Source of the DNA: Ruminococcaceae bacterium UBA5401
GTDB taxonomy: Bacteria > Bacillota > Clostridia > Oscillospirales > Acutalibacteraceae
Direction of reading: 5' to 3'
Assembly: GCA_002409675.1 (NCBI GenBank)
Contig: DHOB01000023.1
Location: 61,014 to 79,854, forward strand
DNA: 18,841 bases
Positions 7,271 to 15,513 of the stretch are shown here, piece by piece. The notes beneath the pieces were generated by a model that was not told the origin of the DNA, made no database searches, and saw only the letters and a program-made list of their open reading frames with translations. Position 1 is the first letter of the stretch. Each line of letters opens with the position of its first letter. The position numbers and the translations under genes were made by a program.

Positions 7271-8656
7271 GTGGTAAAAAACACAAGGAACGACCTGTTT
7301 GAGATTTCGCCGCAAATCGAGGGACTGACCGAGTTGTGCAAAGAGCACAGCTCCATCGACCCCACGCAGTACGGGCGCTACGACGTCAAACGCGGTCTGC
7401 GGGACATCAACGGGCACGGCGTGCTGGCCGGGCTGACCGAAATCTCTGAGGTCGTGGCTTCCAAAACAGTGGACGGCAGGACCGTCCCCTGCCGGGGCAA
7501 GCTGTATTACAGGGGAATCGACATTGAGGACATCGTGCGCGGCTTTCTCTCGGAAAACCGGTTCGGGTTTGAAGAGACGGCATACCTGCTGCTGTTCGGC
7601 GAGCTGCCCACGCGCAGCCGGCTCGCGGAATTCCGCGGTCTGCTGAGCCGCTACCGCAGCCTGCCGACCAATTTCGTCCGCGACATCATCATGAAGGCGC
7701 CGAGCTTCGACATGATGAACACCCTGGCCCGCAGCATCCTGACGCTCTACGCCTACGACGAAAAGGCGTCCGACACGTCGCTGCCGAACGTCCTGCGCCA
7801 GTGTCTGGAGATGATAGCCCTGTTCCCGCAGCTCGCCGTCTACGGCTACCAGGCCTACGTCCACGCGCAGGATTCCTCCGCCAGCTTTTTCATCCACGCC
7901 CCGAAGCCGGAGCTTTCCACGGCGGAAAACATCCTGCACATGCTGCGCATCGACAACCGCTACACCCCGCTGGAAGCCCGCATCCTTGACCTCGCGCTGG
8001 TGCTGCACGCCGAGCACGGCGGGGGCAACAATTCCGCCTTCACGACGCACGTCGTCGCCTCTTCCGGCACGGACGCCTACTCGGTCATCGCGGCCGCCCT
8101 CGGCTCGCTCAAAGGGCCCAAGCACGGCGGGGCCAACATCAAGGTGATGCGCATGTTTGAGGACATGAAGCGGGAGGTCAAAGACTGGGAGGACGAGGAC
8201 GAGATTGCGGATTACCTGCACCGGCTGCTGAACCGCCAGGCGTTCGACCGCGCCGGGCTGATTTACGGCATGGGGCACGCCGTCTACTCCCTCTCGGACC
8301 CGCGGGCCGAAATCTTCAAGCGGTTCGTCAAGCGCCTTTCGGAGGAAAAGGGCATGGAAAAGGAATACGCCCTCTACGCCCGGGTGGAGCGCCTGGCGCC
8401 GCAGGCCATCGGCCGCGAGCGGAAGACCTACAAGGGCGTCTGCGCCAACATCGACTTTTACAGCGGCTTCGTCTACCACATGCTCGGCCTGCCGATGGAG
8501 CTCTTCACCCCGGTCTTCGCGATGGCCCGCATCGCGGGTTGGAGCGCCCATCTGATGGAAGAGCGCATCAACGCGGGCAAAATCATCCGGCCGGCCTACA
8601 AGAGCATCGCCCCGCACAGAAAGTACGTCGCTCTGGCCGACCGTTCGGAACCGTAA
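7271..8656 (+). CDS. gltA: Citrate synthase (Si-type family)
   Basis: 461 aa. It belongs to the citrate synthase/2-methylcitrate synthase superfamily, which condenses acetyl-CoA (or propionyl-CoA) with oxaloacetate. The active-site trio is present: H285 in GPKHGGA, H336 in GMGHAVY and D395 in NIDFYSG; the oxaloacetate-site region is HAEHGGGNNS (246-255). The protein is a little longer than the ~430-aa type with an N-terminal extension of about 45 residues, as often seen in Clostridia. GTG start with GAGGTG about 7 nt upstream. It supplies citrate for 2-oxoglutarate and glutamate synthesis. It sits 17 bp after the membrane protein and 29 bp before the aminopeptidase. Substrate choice between acetyl- and propionyl-CoA cannot be settled by eye; no prpB/prpD-like genes are nearby, which favours citrate synthase. 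Confidence 0.93.
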   Translation: MVKNTRNDLFEISPQIEGLTELCKEHSSIDPTQYGRYDVKRGLRDINGHGVLAGLTEISEVVASKTVDGRTVPCRGKLYYRGIDIEDIVRGFLSENRFGFEETAYLLLFGELPTRSRLAEFRGLLSRYRSLPTNFVRDIIMKAPSFDMMNTLARSILTLYAYDEKASDTSLPNVLRQCLEMIALFPQLAVYGYQAYVHAQDSSASFFIHAPKPELSTAENILHMLRIDNRYTPLEARILDLALVLHAEHGGGNNSAFTTHVVASSGTDAYSVIAAALGSLKGPKHGGANIKVMRMFEDMKREVKDWEDEDEIADYLHRLLNRQAFDRAGLIYGMGHAVYSLSDPRAEIFKRFVKRLSEEKGMEKEYALYARVERLAPQAIGRERKTYKGVCANIDFYSGFVYHMLGLPMELFTPVFAMARIAGWSAHLMEERINAGKIIRPAYKSIAPHRKYVALADRSEP

Positions 8657-8685
8657 AATCCGATTCGCCAAAGGAGATTTTAGAG

Positions 8686-10485
8686 TTGCAAAACGTTTCA
8701 GAAAGAATCGCCGCACTGCGTACCGCCATGGAAAAAGCCGGCGTGCAGGCGTACGTCGTCCCGTCGTCGGACCCCCACCTGAGCGAGTATCCGCCCGAGC
8801 ACTGGAAAGCGCGCCGGTACTTTTCGGGGTTCACGGGCTCCGCGGGGACGCTGGCCGTCACGCGGGAAAAGAGCGGCCTGTGGACCGACGGGCGGTACTT
8901 CATCCAGGCGGAGCGGGAGCTTGCCGGCAGCGGAATCGAGCTGTACCGCATGGGCGTGCGCGGCGTGCCGGCCTGCCCCGCGTTCCTGAACCGGGAGCTT
9001 CCGCAGGGCGGGACGGTCGGCCTGGACGGGGCGCTGTTCTCCGCGGCCGACGTGCGGGAAATGGCCCGCCTCTTCCGGAAAAAGGGCCTTAAAATCCGGT
9101 CCCTCGACCTGACGGGGCCGCTCTGGGAAAACCGCCCGCCCATGCCGCACACCGAGGCCTTCCTGCACGACGTGAAATACGCCGGCCTGACCAGCGCGGA
9201 AAAAATCGCGCTGGTGCGCAAAAAGCTGCAGGAGCGCGGGGCGGATTCGCAGGTCTACGTCCGGCTGGACTGCGTGGCGTGGCTGATGAACCTGCGCGCG
9301 GGCGACGTGGAGGACAGCCCGTTCGCGGTCGCGTTCGCCGCCGTGCTGCCGGACGAGGCCGTCCTGTTCATCGATTCCTCCCGCGTGCCGGAACGCGTGG
9401 CGGCCGGCCTGAGGGCAAACGGCGTCACCCTCCGCGGATATGACGAAATCGCGCCGTTCCTGCAGTCCATGCGCGGCAGGAAGACCGTGCTGACCGACCC
9501 GGCCGGCATCAGCTACTCGCTTTACCGGGCGCTGAAGGAAAATCCGGACATCACCCTCCGGGAGGGGCCGGACCTTGTGACCGAGCTCAAAAGCGTCAAG
9601 AACGAGACCGAGCTGCGCAGCATCCGCGGCGTGCATGTCTGCGACGGCTGCGCGATGGCGGAGGCGTTCAGCGCGCTGGAGGAAAAGCTGAAAAACGGCG
9701 AGGACGCGACGGAATGCACCGTCTGCGACCTGCTGGCAGAGGCGCGCGCCCGCCAGCCCGACAACCGGGGCATCAGCTTCGGCACCATCGCCGCCTACCG
9801 CGCCAACGCGGCGATGATGCACTACGCCCCGAAACCGGGAAGCTGCAGCCGGCTGGCGCGGAGCGGCCTGCTGCTGGTCGATTCCGGCGGGCAGTACCTC
9901 GGCGGCACCACGGACGTCACGCGCACGTTCGCGCTCGGCCCGCTCACGCAGGAAGAGAGAAAGGCCTACACCCTGGTGCTGAAAGCGCATATCGCGCTCG
10001 CCACGGCCGTCTTCTGGGAAGGCTCGACGGGCGGCAACATCGACATCCTGTGCCGCGAGCCGGTCTGGAAGTACGGCATCGACTACCGCTGCGGCACCGG
10101 CCACGGGGTCGGCATGTTCGGCAACGTGCACGAGGGCCCGCAGAACCTGCGCCGCACCGACCGCACCGTCTTCCGCAGGGGCATGCTCATCACCGACGAG
10201 CCGGGGATTTATACCGAAGGGAAATACGGGGTCCGCATCGAGAACATGATGGAGGTCGTCGACGCGTTCGACAACGAATACGGCCACTTCCTCAAGTTCC
10301 GCCCCCTGACCTGCTTCCCCATCGACACCGCGCCCCTCCTCACGGGGCTTCTGTCCGACGATGAGCTGGCGTGGCTGAACCGCTACCATAAACGGGTGCG
10401 CGAGACCCTCGCGCCGCACCTTTCCGGCAAAGCGCTGGACTGGGTGGGCCGCCATACGCGCCCGGTTTCGCGCGCGTCCGTCTGA
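8686..10485 (+). CDS. M24B Xaa-Pro aminopeptidase (aminopeptidase P)
   Basis: 599 aa from a TTG at 8686, chosen because AAGGAGA sits 8 nt upstream and the protein then begins at the conserved family N-terminus; an upstream in-frame ATG at 8539 would lie deep inside gltA. Two creatinase-like N-terminal domains (about 1-310) precede the pita-bread catalytic domain. All five dinuclear metal ligands are visible: D399 and D410, H473 (GTGHGVG), E505 (DEPGIY) and E519 (RIEN). The length and the C-terminal extension match the eukaryote-like APP1 form (about 600 aa) rather than the ~440-aa E. coli PepP. It removes an N-terminal residue ahead of proline, aiding peptide recycling in the cytoplasm; no signal peptide is present. 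Last gene before the terminator at 10521-10562. Confidence 0.94.
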   Translation: MQNVSERIAALRTAMEKAGVQAYVVPSSDPHLSEYPPEHWKARRYFSGFTGSAGTLAVTREKSGLWTDGRYFIQAERELAGSGIELYRMGVRGVPACPAFLNRELPQGGTVGLDGALFSAADVREMARLFRKKGLKIRSLDLTGPLWENRPPMPHTEAFLHDVKYAGLTSAEKIALVRKKLQERGADSQVYVRLDCVAWLMNLRAGDVEDSPFAVAFAAVLPDEAVLFIDSSRVPERVAAGLRANGVTLRGYDEIAPFLQSMRGRKTVLTDPAGISYSLYRALKENPDITLREGPDLVTELKSVKNETELRSIRGVHVCDGCAMAEAFSALEEKLKNGEDATECTVCDLLAEARARQPDNRGISFGTIAAYRANAAMMHYAPKPGSCSRLARSGLLLVDSGGQYLGGTTDVTRTFALGPLTQEERKAYTLVLKAHIALATAVFWEGSTGGNIDILCREPVWKYGIDYRCGTGHGVGMFGNVHEGPQNLRRTDRTVFRRGMLITDEPGIYTEGKYGVRIENMMEVVDAFDNEYGHFLKFRPLTCFPIDTAPLLTGLLSDDELAWLNRYHKRVRETLAPHLSGKALDWVGRHTRPVSRASV

Positions 10486-10491
10486 CCCGGC

Positions 10492-10510
10492 CGCCCCGGA
10501 ATTCGGGGCG
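10492..10510. repeat. Small GC-rich hairpin after aminopeptidase P
   Basis: A 7-bp perfect inverted repeat CGCCCCG/CGGGGCG with a 5-nt centre lies 7 bp past the pepP-like stop codon. No T-run follows, so it is not a terminator alone; it may stabilise the 3' end or assist the terminator just downstream. Confidence 0.45.
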
Positions 10511-10520
10511 CATACCGGCA

Positions 10521-10562
10521 AATGTTCCCGCCCGGACGAAAATCCGGGCGGGAACGTTTTTT
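10521..10562 (+). terminator. Intrinsic terminator of the 4436-10485 run
   Basis: A perfect 13-bp stem (10524-10536 with 10543-10555), extendable by A-T and G-T pairs, a 6-nt loop and six T (10557-10562). It ends rightward transcription after aminopeptidase P. Read leftward it offers only ATTTG after the stem, so it is a weaker stop for the converging phoR transcript, for which no better terminator is visible. Confidence 0.9.
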
Positions 10563-10588
10563 ATGGAAAGATGCGGCCAAAAGCGACC

Positions 10589-12313
10589 CTACGGCCCGAC
10601 GGGGAGGGTCACGGTGATTTCCGTGCCCTTGCCGGGCTCGCTCCGCAGGCGGATTTTCCCCTTGTAGAGGCCGACGATATGCTTGACGATGGAAAGCCCC
10701 AGACCGGTGCCGCCCAGCCGGCGGCTGCGGCTTTTGTCGACGCGGTAGAAGCGCTCGAACACGCGCTCCTGCGCCTCTTTCGGGATGCCGACGCCGGTGT
10801 CCGCGACCGTCAGGATCACGCGGCCGTCCTCCGTCCGCACAAAGACGTCCGCACGGCCGCCCTGCACGTTGTATTTGATTGCGTTGTCCAGCAGGTTCAG
10901 CACCAGCTGCGTCATGCGGTCGGGGTTCGCGTCCAGAAAGCCGTCGTCCCCCTCCACCCGGACGGCGACCTGCTTTTCCTGCGCCTGCACCGAGAGCGAT
11001 TCGGCGACCTTGCGGGCAACCATCAGCAGGCTGACGCTCCTGCGGTCTATCTCCGACGCCCGCGACTCCAGCTCGGAGAGCTTGAGGATGTCGCTGATCA
11101 GGCCGATCATCCGCTCCGTCTCCTGCCAAATCAGCTCCAGGTAGCGCCTGCTCTGGGCCGGGTCGTTCACGATGCCGGTCTCCATCAGCTCCGCAAATCC
11201 CTTGATGGAGGTCAGGGGGGTCTTGAGCTCGTGGGAGGCGTTCGCAAAGAATTCGGAGCGAATCTGCTCCGAGCGCCTGACGGCGGTCACGTCGGTAATC
11301 AGCAGGACCACGCCGCCGGACTGGTCCATGCTCTTTTCCTTCGCCACGGGCGTCACGGAAATCCGAAGCACCCGCTTGTCTGCGGTGACGGGAAGGTCGA
11401 AGACGGACGCCTTCCCCTCCCGCAGCGCAAGCTGCGTCGCGTCGGTGATTTTCGGGTCCCGGGTCAGGCAGAGCAGGTCCTGGTTCACCAGGTCGCCCTT
11501 CGCGCCGAAAAAGGACGCGGCGCTCCGGTTCAGAATCAGGATGCGCCCGGCGCTGTCCAGCACCGCCATGCCCTCCGTCATGTTGTTGAGCAGGTAGCGG
11601 ATCCGCCTGCGCTCCACGGTGAGGTCGGAAAGGGTGCGGGAGATTTTGCGGGACAGCGTGTTGATTTCGTCCACAATCGGGACGAACTCCTCATAGCGCG
11701 GCGGGCTCAGGTCTTTCCCGTATCCGCCCGCGTTGAGGGTCTGAAGCGACAGCACAATCTCCTGCAGCGGCTGCAGGATGCGCTTTGACATGCGCATCAC
11801 CAGCGGGGGCACGATGGCGATGGCGAGCAGCATGGCCGCCAGCAGGGCGGGCAGCAGGCTCCAGACATGGTCGGAAAGGCTCCCCATGCTGATTGCCAGC
11901 CGCAGGACGGTGCCGTCCGGCAGCTTTTCGGCCGCATAGAACATCCGGCTTTTCAGGGTCGAGGAATAGCGGGTGTCTTCCCCGTAGCCGCTTTTTTCCG
12001 CCGCGGCGACTTCGGGCCGGGAAAGATGGTTTTCCATTTTTTCCGGGTCCGCGGCGCTGTCCCCCAAAACCTTGCCGGAGGGGGAGATGAAGGTCACGCG
12101 CAGGCCGTCCGCCCCGCCTTTGGAGAGTTTCTTTGCCAGGGTCCCGTAATCCCCGTCGATGCCGGAAACCGTAAGCGTCCGGAAGACGCTTTTGATTTCC
12201 TCCCGCTTGTCGTCAAGATACTGCCGCTGCAGCAGCCAGGCGCAGAGCGAGCCGAAAACCAGCAGCGCCGCGAGCACCGCAAACAGCGACCGCAGCACGA
12301 ACGCGCGTTTCAA
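10589..12313 (-). CDS. phoR: Phosphate-sensing sensor histidine kinase PhoR
   Basis: 574 aa from a TTG start with AAAGGGG upstream. Order of parts: membrane helix about 7-29, an extracytoplasmic domain about 30-149, membrane helix about 150-173, HAMP linker, a PAS domain about 240-345, HisKA with the phospho-acceptor H361 (NASHELKTPL), then HATPase_c with N477 (NLLDNAIKYN), DTGVGIP (505-511) and GGTGLGL (534-540). The architecture is that of Gram-positive PhoR/WalK-like kinases. It lies 25 bp after the response regulator and is the last gene of the pst-phoU-phoP-phoR series, which is the basis for calling it PhoR. It should phosphorylate the neighbouring regulator when phosphate is low, with PhoU and the Pst transporter damping it. 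Confidence 0.92.
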   Translation of the reverse strand: MKRAFVLRSLFAVLAALLVFGSLCAWLLQRQYLDDKREEIKSVFRTLTVSGIDGDYGTLAKKLSKGGADGLRVTFISPSGKVLGDSAADPEKMENHLSRPEVAAAEKSGYGEDTRYSSTLKSRMFYAAEKLPDGTVLRLAISMGSLSDHVWSLLPALLAAMLLAIAIVPPLVMRMSKRILQPLQEIVLSLQTLNAGGYGKDLSPPRYEEFVPIVDEINTLSRKISRTLSDLTVERRRIRYLLNNMTEGMAVLDSAGRILILNRSAASFFGAKGDLVNQDLLCLTRDPKITDATQLALREGKASVFDLPVTADKRVLRISVTPVAKEKSMDQSGGVVLLITDVTAVRRSEQIRSEFFANASHELKTPLTSIKGFAELMETGIVNDPAQSRRYLELIWQETERMIGLISDILKLSELESRASEIDRRSVSLLMVARKVAESLSVQAQEKQVAVRVEGDDGFLDANPDRMTQLVLNLLDNAIKYNVQGGRADVFVRTEDGRVILTVADTGVGIPKEAQERVFERFYRVDKSRSRRLGGTGLGLSIVKHIVGLYKGKIRLRSEPGKGTEITVTLPVGP

Positions 12314-12338
12314 ATGGCTTTTCCCCTTTCCGGCCGCC

Positions 12339-13028
12339 CTATTTGGCGTTGAAGCGGTACCCTACCCCGCGCACGGTCGAAATGTGCCCGTCGTCCGCGC
12401 TGTCGCCCAGTTTGCGCCGCAGGCCGCGGATGTGCATGTCCAGCGTGCGGGTCTCCCCCGCATAGCTGTAACCCCAGACGGTGTCCAGCAGAAAATCCCG
12501 CGTGAGCACGCGCCCCGGGTGCTGCATCAGCACCCGCAGCAGCTCGAATTCCTTGAGCGTGAGCTCCAGCGGCTTTCCGTTCAGCAGGACCTCGTGGCGG
12601 GCGACGTCGAGCTGAAGGTCTTTGAATTTGTAGACCGCCTCGCCGGTGCCGGTGTCCTGCCGGCGGCGCAGGACGGTACGGACCCGCGCCATCAGCTCCA
12701 GCACGCCGAACGGCTTGGTGATGTAGTCCTCCGCGCCGAGGTCCAGCCCGGCCACCTTGTCGGTCTCCGCCCCGCGGGCCGTGAGCAGGATGACCGGGAG
12801 GCGGGCCGTTTTCGGGTTCTTTTTCAGGCGGCGCAGGGTCTCGAACCCGTCCATGCCGGGGAGCATGATGTCCAGCAGGAGGATGTCCGGCAGGCCGTCC
12901 CGCAGCGCGGCAAACATGGCGGATGCGTCCTCAAAGCCCGAAACCTCCAGCCCGCCGGATTCCAGCGCGCAGCGGATGATTTCGCGCACGTTCTCCTCGT
13001 CCTCGACCACAAAAGCGCGTTTCCCCAA
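12339..13028 (-). CDS. phoP: OmpR/PhoB-family response regulator (PhoP/PhoB)
   Basis: About 229 aa from a TTG at 13028, preferred because GAGGGGTG precedes it and the protein then starts MGKRAFVVEDEEN, the normal family beginning. An alternative ATG at 13049 overlaps the phoU stop (TAATG), adds seven residues and lacks a clear ribosome site. The receiver domain has the acidic pair E9/D10, phospho-acceptor D53 (LLLDIMLPGMDG), T83 and K105 (YITKPFG). A winged-helix DNA-binding domain fills the C-terminal ~100 residues (ending GVGYRF). It sits between phoU and phoR, so it should be the phosphate regulon activator that binds the direct-repeat box upstream of pstS. PhoP (Gram-positive naming) and PhoB are equivalent here. 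Confidence 0.93.
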   Translation of the reverse strand: MGKRAFVVEDEENVREIIRCALESGGLEVSGFEDASAMFAALRDGLPDILLLDIMLPGMDGFETLRRLKKNPKTARLPVILLTARGAETDKVAGLDLGAEDYITKPFGVLELMARVRTVLRRRQDTGTGEAVYKFKDLQLDVARHEVLLNGKPLELTLKEFELLRVLMQHPGRVLTRDFLLDTVWGYSYAGETRTLDMHIRGLRRKLGDSADDGHISTVRGVGYRFNAK

Positions 13029-13048
13029 GAGAACACCCCTCTTTATCA

Positions 13049-13711
13049 TTAAAGAATCTTGCGGTGCTTATGTTCACCGGTCACATAGAAAATCACCCAT
13101 TCGGCGATGTTGACGGCGTGGTCGCCGATGCGCTCCAGATATTTCGCAATCATCAGGAAATCAATCGCCTGGTCGGCGAAATCCGGCGTTTTGACCAGCA
13201 CCGAGATAAGGTCCTGCTTGATGGTCTCAAACAGGCGGTCCACCTCGTCGTCCCGCTCGATCACTTCCTGCGAGGCCTCCACGTCGCTGTGGACGAACGC
13301 GTTGATGCTGTCTTTGACCATGGAGGAGGCGGTCGACGCCATCAGCGGGATGTGCTCGATGATTTTCAGGAACGGCTCGTTGCCGAAGCGCAGGCTCAGG
13401 TCCGCGATGTCCGCGGCGTGGTCGCCGATGCGCTCCATGTCTGTGATGATTTTGAGCGCGGTCGAAACCGCGCGCAGGTCTTTCGCCACCGGCTGCTGCC
13501 GCAGCAGGATGCGCAGGCAGCGCGACTCGATGTCGCGCTCGATGTTGTCGACGTCCTTGTCCCCGGCGATGATTTTCTCGGCCAGGGTGTTGTCGCGCTT
13601 TTCGAGCGCCTGGATGGACTGGTCAATCGCCGATTCTATCATTCCGCCCATGCGGATAAGCTGAAGGTGCAGCTGCTCCAGCTCGCGGTCGAACTCCGTT
13701 CTCGCACTCAT
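13049..13711 (-). CDS. phoU: Phosphate signalling adaptor PhoU
   Basis: 220 aa from the ATG at 13711, chosen for its GGAGGG site; an in-frame start 33 bases further upstream lacks support. All-helical protein with two PhoU repeats, each ending in the same motif, ERIGDHAADIA (93-103) and ERIGDHAVNIA (193-203). Acidic metal-binding stretches appear in both halves (DKDVDNIERD, 51-60; ERDDEVD, 152-158). PhoU links the Pst transporter to the PhoR kinase and keeps the regulon off when phosphate is ample. Its stop codon shares a base with a possible ATG of the response regulator, so the two are tightly joined. A possible promoter lies in the 101-bp gap after pstB. Confidence 0.96.
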   Translation of the reverse strand: MSARTEFDRELEQLHLQLIRMGGMIESAIDQSIQALEKRDNTLAEKIIAGDKDVDNIERDIESRCLRILLRQQPVAKDLRAVSTALKIITDMERIGDHAADIADLSLRFGNEPFLKIIEHIPLMASTASSMVKDSINAFVHSDVEASQEVIERDDEVDRLFETIKQDLISVLVKTPDFADQAIDFLMIAKYLERIGDHAVNIAEWVIFYVTGEHKHRKIL

Positions 13712-13760
13712 GTTCTTTCCCTCCTTGCCCTTGCGGCTTATCATTTAACTATAGCATATT

Positions 13761-13766
13761 ATTATA
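13761..13766 (-). promoter_or_regulatory. Possible -10 element before phoU
   Basis: A perfect TATAAT on the minus strand (13766-13761), about 50 bp upstream of the phoU start, within an AT-rich patch that also contains TATAGT (13753-13748). No good -35 is found at 16-18 bp, so this is either a weak or an activator-dependent promoter. If real, it would let phoU-phoP-phoR be made apart from the transporter genes. Confidence 0.4.
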
Positions 13767-13796
13767 GCCGGGTCTGTTGAAAAAGGGAATCCCCCC

Positions 13797-13811
13797 GGGC
13801 AAAATTTGCCC
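13797..13811 (-). repeat. Palindrome just past pstB
   Basis: GGGCAAA and TTTGCCC flank a single central base. In RNA this could fold as a 6-bp stem with a 3-nt loop, immediately after the pstB stop codon. The TTTTT that follows on the minus strand is about 15 nt further on, so it is at best a partial terminator or a processing/stability hairpin. Confidence 0.4.
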
Positions 13812-13812
13812 G

Positions 13813-14616
13813 TCAGCCGAACCGGCCCGTGATGTAGTCCTCCGTGCGCTTGTCTTTCGGCATGGAGAAAAGGTCGCCCGTCTGGGCGTATTCCACCACT
13901 TCGCCGTGCAGGAAGAAGGCGGTGTAGTCCGAAATCCGCGCCGCCTGCTGCATGTTGTGGGTCACGATGACGATGGTGTAGTGTTCGCGCAGAATCGAAA
14001 TCAGGTTCTCGATTTTCATGGTGGAGATGGGGTCGAGCGCGCTGGTCGGCTCATCCATCAGCAGGACCTCCGGCTCCACGGCGAGCGCGCGCGCGATACA
14101 CAGCCGCTGCTGCTGGCCGCCGGAAAGGCCGAGGGCGCTTTTCCGCAGCCGGTCCTTGATTTCGTCCCACAGGGCTGCGCCGCGCAGGCTCCTCTCGACA
14201 ATCTCGTCCAGCTGTTTTCCCTTTTTGACCCCGTGGATGCGCGGGCCGTAGGCGATGTTGTCGTAAACCGACATGGGAAACGGGTTCGGGTTCTGAAAAA
14301 CCATGCCGACCCGCTTGCGCAGGACGGTGACGTCCGTCTGGGGGGAATAGATGTCTTCCCCGTCCAGCAGGACCTTTCCCTCGATATGCACGTCGGGGAC
14401 CAGGTCGTTCATGCGGTTGAGCGTCTTCAGAAAAGTGGACTTTCCGCAGCCGGAAGGGCCGATGAGGGACGTGACCAGGTTTTTCCCGATCTTCATATTG
14501 ATCTGCTTCAGCGCGTGCAGCTTTCCGTAATAGAGGTTGAGCCCGGACACGCTGACCTTGGTCTCCGCCTGTTTGGCGCCTTCGGCGACTGCGGGCCTGT
14601 TGATTGTTACCGTCAT
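13813..14616 (-). CDS. pstB: Phosphate ABC transporter ATP-binding protein PstB
   Basis: 267 aa. ABC ATPase with Walker A GPSGCGKST (53-61), Q-loop Q108 (VFQNPNPFP), signature LSGGQ (164-168), Walker B VLLMDEP (184-190) and the switch histidine in VTHNM. The NRMNDL stretch after Walker A and FQNPNPFPMS are typical of PstB. It powers high-affinity phosphate uptake through PstC and PstA at the membrane. The ATG directly follows the pstA stop (TAAATG) with GGAGG inside the end of pstA, so translation is coupled. Confidence 0.97.
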   Translation of the reverse strand: MTVTINRPAVAEGAKQAETKVSVSGLNLYYGKLHALKQINMKIGKNLVTSLIGPSGCGKSTFLKTLNRMNDLVPDVHIEGKVLLDGEDIYSPQTDVTVLRKRVGMVFQNPNPFPMSVYDNIAYGPRIHGVKKGKQLDEIVERSLRGAALWDEIKDRLRKSALGLSGGQQQRLCIARALAVEPEVLLMDEPTSALDPISTMKIENLISILREHYTIVIVTHNMQQAARISDYTAFFLHGEVVEYAQTGDLFSMPKDKRTEDYITGRFG

Positions 14617-15513
14617 TTAACGTCCTCCCTGTTCTTTGTTCCCGGCCTTTTTCTGTTCCAGTTTTCTGCCGATCAGCCTTGCCCCCATGCTGAAAACCAG
14701 AACCATCAGGACCAGCACGGCGGAGGAAATGTCGGAGAGCGGCCCCGAGTTGGGGTCGATGCCCTCCGTCTTCAGCGCCCAGATATGGACCGCGAGCGTG
14801 TCGGCGGGGCGCAACGGGTTCAGGGGCGAGGTGATGCTGGTCGGGTTCCAGTTGTTGAAGTTCACGTCCGAGCTCATGCCGGAAGTGAACAGCAGCGCCG
14901 CCGCCTCGCCGAAACCGCGCCCCGCCGCCATGATGATGCCGGTGATGACGCGCGGCATCGCGGCCGGAAGAATCACCTTTGAGATTGTCTGCCAGTGCGT
15001 CGCGCCGAGCGCATAGCTCCCCTGCCGGTAGTCTTCCGGCACGCCGCGGATGCCGTCTTCCGTCACGCGGGTGAGCTGCGGCAGGTTCAGGATGGAAACG
15101 GCCAGCGCGCCGGCCAGCAGGTTCCAGTGAGAGCCCGTCATCACGAGGAAGACCAGATACCCGAACAGGCCCACAACGATGGACGGAAGCGAGGAAAGCG
15201 TTTCAATGCAGGTGCGCAGGAAGCGGACCAGCCTTCCGTTCCCGGCATACTCCGCCATGTAAATCCCGGCGGAGATGCCGATGGGCAGGCAGATCACAAG
15301 CGAAAGGAACACCAGATAGACGGTGTTGAAAAACTGCGTTCCGATCCCCTCCCGCCCAAAGGACAGATATTTCGGCTCGAACACGCGGATTCCCTGAAAG
15401 AACGTGTACCCGATAAATGCGGCGAGCAGCACCAGCGCCAGACACGCGATGGCGTACAGAACGCCCGTCGCCGTCCGGTCCGCCGCATGGGCCCGCCTCT
15501 GGAAGTTTTTCAT
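14617..15513 (-). CDS. pstA: Phosphate ABC transporter permease PstA
   Basis: 298 aa from the ATG at 15513, set by a GGGGAGG site; the reading frame stays open further upstream but that part is inside pstC. A first membrane helix lies at about 15-38, then several more. The inner-membrane permease loop that contacts the ATPase (EAA-type) reads GSYALGATHW with LPAAMPRVITG a little later. A loop near the C-terminus carries LNPLRPADTLAVHIW. The start codon overlaps the pstC stop as ATGA, so the two permeases are translationally coupled and should form the heterodimeric phosphate channel. Confidence 0.96.
   Translation of the reverse strand: MKNFQRRAHAADRTATGVLYAIACLALVLLAAFIGYTFFQGIRVFEPKYLSFGREGIGTQFFNTVYLVFLSLVICLPIGISAGIYMAEYAGNGRLVRFLRTCIETLSSLPSIVVGLFGYLVFLVMTGSHWNLLAGALAVSILNLPQLTRVTEDGIRGVPEDYRQGSYALGATHWQTISKVILPAAMPRVITGIIMAAGRGFGEAAALLFTSGMSSDVNFNNWNPTSITSPLNPLRPADTLAVHIWALKTEGIDPNSGPLSDISSAVLVLMVLVFSMGARLIGRKLEQKKAGNKEQGGR

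Noticed and set aside
8539..8685. Upstream extension of aminopeptidase P by 49 codons
   Set aside because: It runs inside gltA; the TTG at 8686 has AAGGAGA at ideal distance and matches the family N-terminus.
7247..8716. A 489-codon minus-strand frame opposite citrate synthase
   Set aside because: Same GC-driven shadow effect; no ribosome site or domain, and the plus strand encodes a complete citrate synthase.
8698..10521. A 607-codon open frame on the minus strand opposite aminopeptidase P
   Set aside because: It mirrors a gene with all catalytic residues of M24B enzymes. High GC at third codon positions keeps antisense frames open; its translation is rich in Arg, Ala, Val, His and Gln with no recognisable domain.
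10383..11129. A second minus-strand frame of 248 codons across the phoR 3' end and the terminator
   Set aside because: It overlaps the phoR kinase domain out of frame and crosses the terminator and the convergent gene end.
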